DNA from: Clostridiales bacterium
GTDB taxonomy: Bacteria > Bacillota > Clostridia > Lachnospirales > Lachnospiraceae
Length of the DNA: 39,493 nucleotides
Assembly (NCBI GenBank): GCA_021202925.1
Contig: JAJQCD010000026.1
Span: 1-39,493 of the forward strand
Reading direction: 5' to 3'
Below are positions 34,499 through 39,493 of this stretch, piece by piece. The position numbers were made by a program, and so were the translations under genes. The notes beneath the pieces are model-generated. The model was not told the origin of the DNA, did not search any database, and saw only the letters and a list, made by a program, of their open reading frames with translations. Each line of letters opens with the position of its first letter. The first letter of the stretch is position 1.

Positions 34499-34615
34499 AT
34501 TGGATTGTATAATTGATGAGAAAGTGTTCATACTATGCCTGTATCAAATTTGACGCGGCGATCAGGACAGTGGCATTTTACTGGAGACGCCGCCATCTAT
34601 CAGGAGGTATGAATC

Positions 34616-34855
34616 ATGAAAGACAGCTATAACGACATCGAAGGCGGAAAGGACTGCAAGAACAACAGTCAGAATGGCACAGGCAACTATCAGAACAGCA
34701 GCCGTAACTCCAGCCGTAACAATGGAAGCGGCAGCTATCAGAATGACACACAGAATTCGGGGCAGAATTCCAGCCAGAATTCCAGTCAGAACACGAGCCG
34801 CAACAAGGCTCAGAACAGCGGTCAGAATTCCAGCCAGAATTCCAGCCAGCGGTAA
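34616..34855 (+). CDS. Small Asn/Gln/Ser-rich repeat protein
   Basis: This 79-residue low-complexity protein is built of repeated QNSSQNSS, QNSGQNSS and SRNSSRNN units after a short charged start (MKDSYNDIEGGKDCKNN). A near-perfect ribosome site (AGGAGGT, 34602-34608, 7 bases before ATG) and a hairpin right after the stop support it as a real gene. It has no signal peptide or membrane helix. I do not recognise the family. A small spore-coat-like or acid-soluble spore protein is one idea, since those are also Gln/Asn/Ser-rich, but the sequence does not match known ones closely. A disordered RNA- or matrix-associated peptide is another possibility. Confidence 0.6.
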   Translation: MKDSYNDIEGGKDCKNNSQNGTGNYQNSSRNSSRNNGSGSYQNDTQNSGQNSSQNSSQNTSRNKAQNSGQNSSQNSSQR

Positions 34856-34862
34856 GCGGGAA

Positions 34863-34893
34863 AAGCCGTCCCTGGGACAGGGGCGGCTTCTCT
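34863..34893 (+). terminator. Terminator-like hairpin after the Asn/Gln/Ser protein
   Basis: AAGCCGTCCC (34863-34872) pairs with GGGGCGGCTT (34880-34889), including G-U pairs. It is followed by a weak T/C stretch. Confidence 0.55.
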
Positions 34894-34902
34894 ACATATA
34901 AT
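34874..34902 (+). promoter_or_regulatory. Possible rhodanese promoter overlapping the terminator
   Basis: GGGACA (34874-34879), 17-bp spacer, TATAAT (34897-34902). The -10 is perfect. The -35 lies in the loop of the preceding hairpin. Confidence 0.4.
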
Positions 34903-34933
34903 AAATCAAAGAGTAAGACAGGCGGTCCGTATC

Positions 34934-35239
34934 ATGTGGAATGTGATCAGCGCGGCAGAGTTTCATCAGTATCAAAAGGAAGGGCGGCCCATGGTGGTGA
35001 TTGACATGAGAAATCCGGAGGATTATGAGCGGGGGCATGTCCCGGACGCCGTGAACCTGCCGGGGAATTCATGGATGAACTACCGGGATGCACTGCCGCG
35101 GGACCGACTGCTGGTTTTTTACTGTTATCATGGCGGAAACAGCATGCAGGCGGCCAGACAGTTCTCGAGAATCGGATATCAGGCGGTCAGTGTGTACGGC
35201 GGAACGATGTTTCTGAGCAGAAATGGTGAAGATTTTTAA
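34934..35239 (+). CDS. Single-domain rhodanese
   Basis: This 101-residue rhodanese-like sulfurtransferase domain has the CH2A-type stretch VVIDMRNPEDYERGHVPDAVNLP and the active-site Cys64 in the loop YCYHGGNS. It ends with the Gly-rich VYGGTMFL typical of the fold. Such proteins carry persulfide sulfur or detoxify sulfide, with partners set by context. No sulfur-metabolism gene is adjacent. The start ATG 34934 has only a weak AGGCGG-like site about 10 bases upstream. It is likely expressed alone. Confidence 0.83.
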   Translation: MWNVISAAEFHQYQKEGRPMVVIDMRNPEDYERGHVPDAVNLPGNSWMNYRDALPRDRLLVFYCYHGGNSMQAARQFSRIGYQAVSVYGGTMFLSRNGEDF

Positions 35240-35281
35240 TTTTCTGCGGCATTCTTCTTAACTTGTTGAAGTGGTATCGGG

Positions 35282-35310
35282 TTGACAATCAAGTAACCAG
35301 GCTATAAAAT
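35282..35310 (+). promoter_or_regulatory. Promoter of the RNA methyltransferase operon
   Basis: TTGACA (35282-35287), 17-bp spacer, TAAAAT (35305-35310), 30 bases before the start codon at 35341. Confidence 0.75.
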
Positions 35311-35340
35311 ATAGTTTATTGGGTGAATGGAGAAAAATTC

Positions 35341-36513
35341 ATGGCAACAAAAGTGTATGAATTGATTGCGCCGTGCCATTTTGGTCTGGAGGCGGTGCTG
35401 AAAAAAGAAATTCTGGATCTGGGTTATGAGATTGCCGCGGTGGAAGACGGAAAGGTTACTTTCTATGGAGATGCGGAGGCGATCTGCCAGGCCAATATTT
35501 TCCTGCGGACAACGGAGCGGATTCTTCTGAAGGTGGGAGAATTTACGGCGACGACGTTCGAGGAATTGTTTCAGGGAACGAAGGCTCTTCCCTGGGAGGA
35601 GTTCATTCCTGCGGATGGGAAGTTCTGGGTGAAGAAGGCGAATTCGATCCGCAGTAAGCTGTTCAGTCCGTCTGATATTCAGTCGATCATGAAGAAGGCG
35701 ATGGTGGATCGGATAAGACAGGCCTGCAACGTGAATGTGCTTCCGGAGAGCGGCGCCAGCTATCCGGTCCGGGTATCCCTGTATCGGGATCGGGTGACAG
35801 TGGCGCTTGACACAACAGGAGAGTCCCTGCATAAACGGGGATATCGCAGGCTGGTAAGCCGGGCGCCGATCGAGGAGACGCTGGCGGCGGCGCTGATCCT
35901 GCTGATGCCATGGAATAAGGATCGTATTCTGGTGGATCCATTTTGTGGAAGCGGAACATTTTGCATTGAGGCGGCGATGATGGCGGCCGGAATCGCTCCG
36001 GGGATGAAGCGGTCGTTCCTCTCGCAGAGCTGGGAGAATCTGATTCCTCAGAAGTGCTGGAACGATGCGTTTGAGGAGGCGAGAGAGCAGGTGGATGATA
36101 CCGTGACGGTAGACATTCAGGGCTATGATATTGACGGAGAGGTGATCCGCTCGGCGAGGGCGAATGCGGAGCTGGCCGGAGTCGGGCATCTGATTCATTT
36201 TCAGCAGAGACCGGTGAGCGCACTCAGTCATCCGAAGAAATATGGATTCTTGATTACGAATCCGCCCTATGGGGAACGTCTGGAGGAGAAGAAAGACCTG
36301 CCGGTGCTTTACAGGCAATTTGGCGAGCGGTTTCGTATGCTGGATACCTGGTCTGCATATGTGATTACATCATATGAGAATGTGGAAGCAGATATGGGAA
36401 GAAAGGCAGACCGGAACCGGAAGATTTACAATGGCATGATGAAGACCTATTATTATCAGTTCCTGGGGCCGAAGCCGCCGAAGAGGAGAGCGGATGATGA
36501 TACGGCACGCTAG
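35341..36513 (+). CDS. THUMP-domain RNA methyltransferase (YpsC/RlmL-like)
   Basis: This 390-residue protein has an N-terminal ferredoxin-like/THUMP part (YELIAPCHFGLEAVLKKEI, FWVKKANSIRSKLFSPSDIQ) followed by a Rossmann methyltransferase domain. SAM-binding motif I is DPFCGSGTFCIEAA (from Asp199) and catalytic motif IV is NPPYGERL (Asn307-Tyr310), which marks N2-guanine methylation of 23S rRNA in the RlmL family. It is the short single-enzyme form, not the E. coli RlmKL fusion. I chose ATG 35341 with GGAG 9 bases upstream; a GTG at 35323 is less likely. The stop is TAG, overlapping the next start by 20 bases. Confidence 0.88.
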   Translation: MATKVYELIAPCHFGLEAVLKKEILDLGYEIAAVEDGKVTFYGDAEAICQANIFLRTTERILLKVGEFTATTFEELFQGTKALPWEEFIPADGKFWVKKANSIRSKLFSPSDIQSIMKKAMVDRIRQACNVNVLPESGASYPVRVSLYRDRVTVALDTTGESLHKRGYRRLVSRAPIEETLAAALILLMPWNKDRILVDPFCGSGTFCIEAAMMAAGIAPGMKRSFLSQSWENLIPQKCWNDAFEEAREQVDDTVTVDIQGYDIDGEVIRSARANAELAGVGHLIHFQQRPVSALSHPKKYGFLITNPPYGERLEEKKDLPVLYRQFGERFRMLDTWSAYVITSYENVEADMGRKADRNRKIYNGMMKTYYYQFLGPKPPKRRADDDTAR

Positions 36514-37993
36514 GACGGTTATCCTGGTTTGCGTGGCGCTGTTTGCACTGGCTGGATGTGGAAGTGCCGGAAAGAGAGAGGAAGGCAGATTCGATGAGAC
36601 TGGTTCCCTGACGAATGATGCAGAGGTGCAGGAGACTGCGGAGACGGAGACCCCGGGGGTCGGGAGCGAACCATTTGCGCAGTTGCCGATAGAAACGGAA
36701 GCGTCTGGTCCGCAGATGGGGGCGGCGCAGGATGACGAATCATCGGATGTGCAGCCAGGGATGGAGACGGCAGATGGTGAAGAAGCTTCGGTGCGGCTTC
36801 CGGAACGGTACGATGCGAGAGAAGACGGCCGGACTTCCCCGGTAAAGAACCAGGGCGATCTGGGCACATGCTGGGCGTTTGCTTCCCTGTTGGCGCTGGA
36901 GAGCTCTCTTTTGCCGGATGAGGCGTTTGATTTTTCCGAAGACCATATGTCGCAGAACCCGTATTTTGCGCTTCGCCAGGACGAGGGAGGAGATTACACC
37001 ATGTCAATGGCGTATCTGCTCGCCTGGCAGGGACCGGTTCTCGAAGAGGAGGATCCTTACGGCGACGGTGTTTCACCGGAAGGATTGTGCGCGGTGAAGC
37101 ATGTGCAGGAGATTCAGATTCTTCCGGAGAAGGATCGCGAAGCAATCCGGCAGGCAGTGTATACCGTCGGCGGCGTTCAGAGTTCCCTGTATACAACGAT
37201 GCGAAACGATGCGAGCAGTTCGGAATATTACAATCGGGAGTCCAGAGCCTATTGCTGTACGGAGGATCGGGACCCGAACCATGATGTGGTGATTGTGGGC
37301 TGGGATGATGCGTTCCCGAAAGAAAGTTTTCCCGTGGAGGTTCCCGGGGACGGGGCCTTCCTCTGTGAGAACAGCTGGGGGACGCAGTTTGGGGAGGATG
37401 GTTTTTTTTATGTTTCTTACTATGATGAGAATCTGGGAAAGAACAATATCCTCTATTCCGTGGTAGAGGATGCGGATAATTATGACAGGATTTATCAGAG
37501 TGACCGCTGCGGTTGGATCGGTCAGCTTGGTTATGGGGATGAGACTGCCTGGGCGGTGAATGTCTATGAGACGGAGGCGCAGGACGAATGTCTGGAAGCC
37601 GTCGGGTTCTATGCAACGGATCGGGACACGGATTATGAGCTTTATGTTGTGACGAATGTGCCGGAGGATCCGTCTGCAGACAGCGGCGCATGCTTTGCCG
37701 GACGCCTGCCCGTGGCATCCGGTCATCTGCAGTACAGCGGGTACTATACGATTCGTCTGGAGGAAGCGGTGTCTCTTGCGGCAGGAACACGGTTTGGAGT
37801 GATGATGCGGCTGACGACCCCGGGGGTGATTCATCCAATCGCGATTGAGTATGACGCCGGCGACGGGAAGAGTCGGATTGATCTTGGCGACGGGGAGGGT
37901 TACATCAGCCCGGACGGAGATCAGTGGGAGAATACAGAGGCGAATCAGGCGTGCAATCTGTGCCTGAAGGCGTATACGTCAGGGACAGACTGA
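36494..37993 (+). CDS. Papain-like (C1) cysteine protease, predicted lipoprotein
   Basis: This 499-residue protein starts with a lipoprotein signal (VILVCVALFALAGC, lipid Cys22). An acidic low-complexity stretch (about 25-100) leads into a C1A peptidase domain. The catalytic set is visible: Gln120 in KNQGDLGTCWAFAS, Cys126, His263 in DPNHDVVIVGWDD and Asn293 in CENSWGTQFGEDGFFYVSYYD. A C-terminal beta region (about 350-499, VGFYATDRDTDYELYVVTN) resembles the lectin-like domain found behind such proteases in Clostridia. It is predicted to be a surface-attached protease. Its start overlaps the methyltransferase stop by 20 bases, suggesting co-transcription without an obvious functional link. 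Confidence 0.87.
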   Translation: MMIRHARTVILVCVALFALAGCGSAGKREEGRFDETGSLTNDAEVQETAETETPGVGSEPFAQLPIETEASGPQMGAAQDDESSDVQPGMETADGEEASVRLPERYDAREDGRTSPVKNQGDLGTCWAFASLLALESSLLPDEAFDFSEDHMSQNPYFALRQDEGGDYTMSMAYLLAWQGPVLEEEDPYGDGVSPEGLCAVKHVQEIQILPEKDREAIRQAVYTVGGVQSSLYTTMRNDASSSEYYNRESRAYCCTEDRDPNHDVVIVGWDDAFPKESFPVEVPGDGAFLCENSWGTQFGEDGFFYVSYYDENLGKNNILYSVVEDADNYDRIYQSDRCGWIGQLGYGDETAWAVNVYETEAQDECLEAVGFYATDRDTDYELYVVTNVPEDPSADSGACFAGRLPVASGHLQYSGYYTIRLEEAVSLAAGTRFGVMMRLTTPGVIHPIAIEYDAGDGKSRIDLGDGEGYISPDGDQWENTEANQACNLCLKAYTSGTD

Positions 37994-38074
37994 CATGGCA
38001 CCATCGGGTTTGACGGAGGATGAGATGGCCGGGAAGACGTTTTGCCGGACAGTGGAGACGAGAGGAAGAATTGG

Positions 38075-38686
38075 ATGAAACACAGGATTGTTTTTGCAAC
38101 CGGAAATGCGGATAAGATGCGGGAAATCCGTGAGATCATGAGTGATCTGGATTGCGAGATCGTGTCCATGAAGGAGATCGGGGTGCAGACGGAAATCATG
38201 GAAGACGGGAAAACATTCGGGGAGAATGCGGAAATCAAGGCGCGTGCCGTGTGGTCGTGTACGGGCGGAATTGTTCTGGCGGATGATTCCGGCCTGGTTG
38301 TCGATTATATTGGCGGTGCGCCCGGAATTTATTCTGCCCGGTACATGGGTGAGGCGACCTCCTATGAGATCAAGAACCAGAGCATCATCGATCAGCTGGC
38401 GGACGCGAAGGGAGAAGCCCGTGCCGCACGGTTCGTGTGCAACATCGCGGCTGTGCTGCCGGATGGACGGATTCTGCACACGGAGGCGACCATGGAAGGT
38501 CAGATCGCCTGGCAACCGGCCGGATGCGGCGGATTTGGTTATGACCCGATTCTCTATCTGCCGGAATTCGGAATGACTTCCGCCGAACTGACGTCGGAGC
38601 AGAAGAACCGGATCAGCCATCGGGGGAAGGCACTGGAAGCGATGAGGGAGACTCTGAAGCGGGAACTGGGGGAGGATATCGGATGA
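38075..38686 (+). CDS. rdgB: XTP/dITP pyrophosphatase
   Basis: RdgB/HAM1 hydrolyses non-canonical purine nucleoside triphosphates (ITP, dITP, XTP) to monophosphates, keeping them out of DNA and RNA. The 203-residue protein shows ATGNADKMREIREIM at the start, TFGENAEIKAR, LADDSGLVVDYIGGAPGIYSARYMGE, GCGGFGYDPILYLPE and SHRGKALEAM, all family hallmarks. I chose ATG 38075 with AGAGGA upstream; the frame is open to 38042. The gene overlaps the following phosphoesterase by 4 bases (ATGA), a pairing common in Bacillota. Confidence 0.94.
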   Translation: MKHRIVFATGNADKMREIREIMSDLDCEIVSMKEIGVQTEIMEDGKTFGENAEIKARAVWSCTGGIVLADDSGLVVDYIGGAPGIYSARYMGEATSYEIKNQSIIDQLADAKGEARAARFVCNIAAVLPDGRILHTEATMEGQIAWQPAGCGGFGYDPILYLPEFGMTSAELTSEQKNRISHRGKALEAMRETLKRELGEDIG

Positions 38687-39177
38687 AGATATTGATTGTA
38701 AGCGATACGCATCGCAAGGATGATAACCTGCGCCGGGTGATCGAGGAGGAGACACCGCTCGATATGCTGATTCATCTGGGGGATGTGGAAGGAACCGAAT
38801 ATGAGATCCCGGGCTGGGTGAATGAGGGCTGTCAGCTGGAAATTGTCTGCGGAAACAATGATTTCTTCTCCACACTGGAGCGGGAGATTGAACTGGAAGT
38901 GGGGCCGCACCGGATCCTTCTGACTCATGGGCACTATTATAATGTGTCGCTGGGGGTAGAAGGGCTGCGCCAGGAGGCGTTGGAGAGAGGGTGCGACATT
39001 GCCATGTATGGGCATACACACCGGCCGTTCCTGGATATTCGTCCGGAGATTACCGTGCTGAATCCGGGCAGTCTCTCTTACCCGCGGCAGGAGGGGCGTC
39101 TGCCTTCCTATATGATCATGAATATGAATGAGGAGGGGCGCGTGAACATTCACACCTACTACATTGGCGGCAAATGA
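38683..39177 (+). CDS. YfcE/MJ0936-type metallophosphoesterase
   Basis: This 164-residue calcineurin-like phosphoesterase has the metal-binding motifs SDTH (Asp8, His10), HLGDVEG, GNND, LTHGH and YGHTHRP. The size and order match the small YfcE/YsnB group, metal-dependent phosphodiesterases whose natural substrate is not settled. The start overlaps the rdgB stop (ATGA), so the two are translationally coupled. That pairing suggests nucleotide housekeeping. Confidence 0.88.
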   Translation: MKILIVSDTHRKDDNLRRVIEEETPLDMLIHLGDVEGTEYEIPGWVNEGCQLEIVCGNNDFFSTLEREIELEVGPHRILLTHGHYYNVSLGVEGLRQEALERGCDIAMYGHTHRPFLDIRPEITVLNPGSLSYPRQEGRLPSYMIMNMNEEGRVNIHTYYIGGK

Positions 39178-39254
39178 AGGGCACGGTTCTACCGTCTGTG
39201 CAGAACCTTAAATATATGGAAAGAGCGTTTGCTTGCGGGTTTTGAAAAATTCAG

Positions 39255-39283
39255 TTGACAAATGGAGGGCGTTATTATATAAT
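39255..39283 (+). promoter_or_regulatory. Perfect consensus promoter for the tRNA cluster
   Basis: TTGACA (39255-39260), 17-bp spacer, TATAAT (39278-39283), 61 bases before tRNA-Pro. Both hexamers are exact, as expected for a stable-RNA promoter. Confidence 0.85.
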
Positions 39284-39344
39284 AAAATTCGTGTTGTTCG
39301 ACAGTCGATGGTTTGAACTGGTGAGCAGTCGATTGACAGACCCT

Positions 39345-39419
39345 CGGGGTGTGGCTCAGTTTGGCTAGAGCGCCTGGTTTGGGACCAGGAAGTCGCAGGT
39401 TCGAATCCTGTCACCCCGA
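39345..39419 (+). tRNA. tRNA-Pro (anticodon TGG)
   Basis: The acceptor stem is CGGGGTG (39345) with CACCCCG (39412-39418) and discriminator A. The anticodon stem CCTGG/CCAGG encloses loop TTTGGGA, giving anticodon TGG. The T-arm GCAGGTTCGAATCCTGT is standard. CCA is not encoded. Confidence 0.93.
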
Positions 39420-39438
39420 CTGTGTTTGACTACGATAC

Positions 39439-39493
39439 GCGGGTGTAGTTCAGTGGTAGAACACCAGCCTTCCAAGCTGGATATGTGGGTTCG
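39439..39493 (+). tRNA. tRNA-Gly (anticodon TCC), cut by window edge
   Basis: It starts GCGGGTG with D-arm TAGTTCAGTGGTAGAACA. The anticodon stem CCAGC/GCTGG encloses CTTCCAA, giving TCC. The window ends inside the T-arm (GTGGGTTCG). It lies 19 bases after tRNA-Pro, in the same cluster. Confidence 0.9.

Noticed and set aside
36519-37838. 439-codon minus-strand open frame opposite the papain-like protease
   Set aside because: Pro/Ser/His-rich shadow of a gene with clear catalytic motifs.
1-39493. CRISPR array, prophage or insertion sequence
   Set aside because: No regularly spaced repeats, transposase, integrase or phage structural genes were seen. The only large repeat is the in-frame duplication in the NEAT gene.
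1-39493. Reassigned TAG as a sense codon genome-wide
   Set aside because: leuB, ilvB and the RNA methyltransferase end at TAG at normal family lengths, so TAG works as a stop. Context-specific readthrough is still possible.

Overview
The window reads as a chromosomal segment of a moderately GC-rich Gram-positive anaerobe, most likely a gut Lachnospiraceae (Bacillota, Clostridia). The indicators are a class III (Firmicutes-type) fructose-1,6-bisphosphatase, RNase Y, a LexA/DinR-type SOS box before recA, several exported proteins ending in YG/W-rich cell-wall-binding repeats, a giant NEAT/FIVAR surface protein with a sortase-like tail, and canonical TTGACA-N17-TATAAT promoters. There is no integrase, transposase, phage gene or CRISPR array.

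Region 1 (1-14.3 kb) is an accessory surface/heme-iron block. It holds a huge NEAT+FIVAR protein cut by the left edge, a DUF454 membrane protein, a CydD/CydC-like heterodimeric ABC transporter, an exported cell-wall-binding protein whose start overlaps the cydC stop, and a DtxR/IdeR-type metalloregulator. Three of these reading frames are broken by exactly one in-frame stop (TAG at 1115, TGA at 9294, TAG at 13473). The frame stays open and homologous on both sides each time. For two of them, paralogous sequence in this same window has Gln (CAG) at the stop position. This pattern, inside a candidate heme-handling locus, is the most unusual feature of the window: either recent nonsense decay or stop-codon readthrough.

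Region 2 (14.3-15.5 kb) carries two small exported cell-wall-binding-repeat proteins behind a strong promoter. Region 3 (15.5-23.9 kb) is amino-acid biosynthesis: leuB-ilvD-ilvB (branched-chain), with no acetolactate synthase small subunit nearby, then serC-serA-DUF1015 (serine), where the DUF1015 protein may be a serine-metabolism enzyme. A convergent cytoplasmic subtilisin-like protease follows.

Region 4 (24.9-28.4 kb) is recA-recX and rny. recA has a consensus promoter, a LexA box and a long bidirectional hairpin upstream. Region 5 (28.5-34.3 kb) holds a full-length paralogue of the broken surface protein, a convergent M23 peptidase, divergent fbp, a DUF1700 membrane protein and an NlpC/P60 hydrolase with an acidic linker. 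A hairpin-rich gap follows (34.2-34.6 kb).

Region 6 (34.6-39.5 kb) contains a small Asn/Gln/Ser repeat protein, a rhodanese, a THUMP-type RNA methyltransferase, a papain-like lipoprotein protease, rdgB, a YfcE-like phosphoesterase, and tRNA-Pro and tRNA-Gly behind a perfect consensus promoter. Functions are read from motifs and family memory only. No database search was run.
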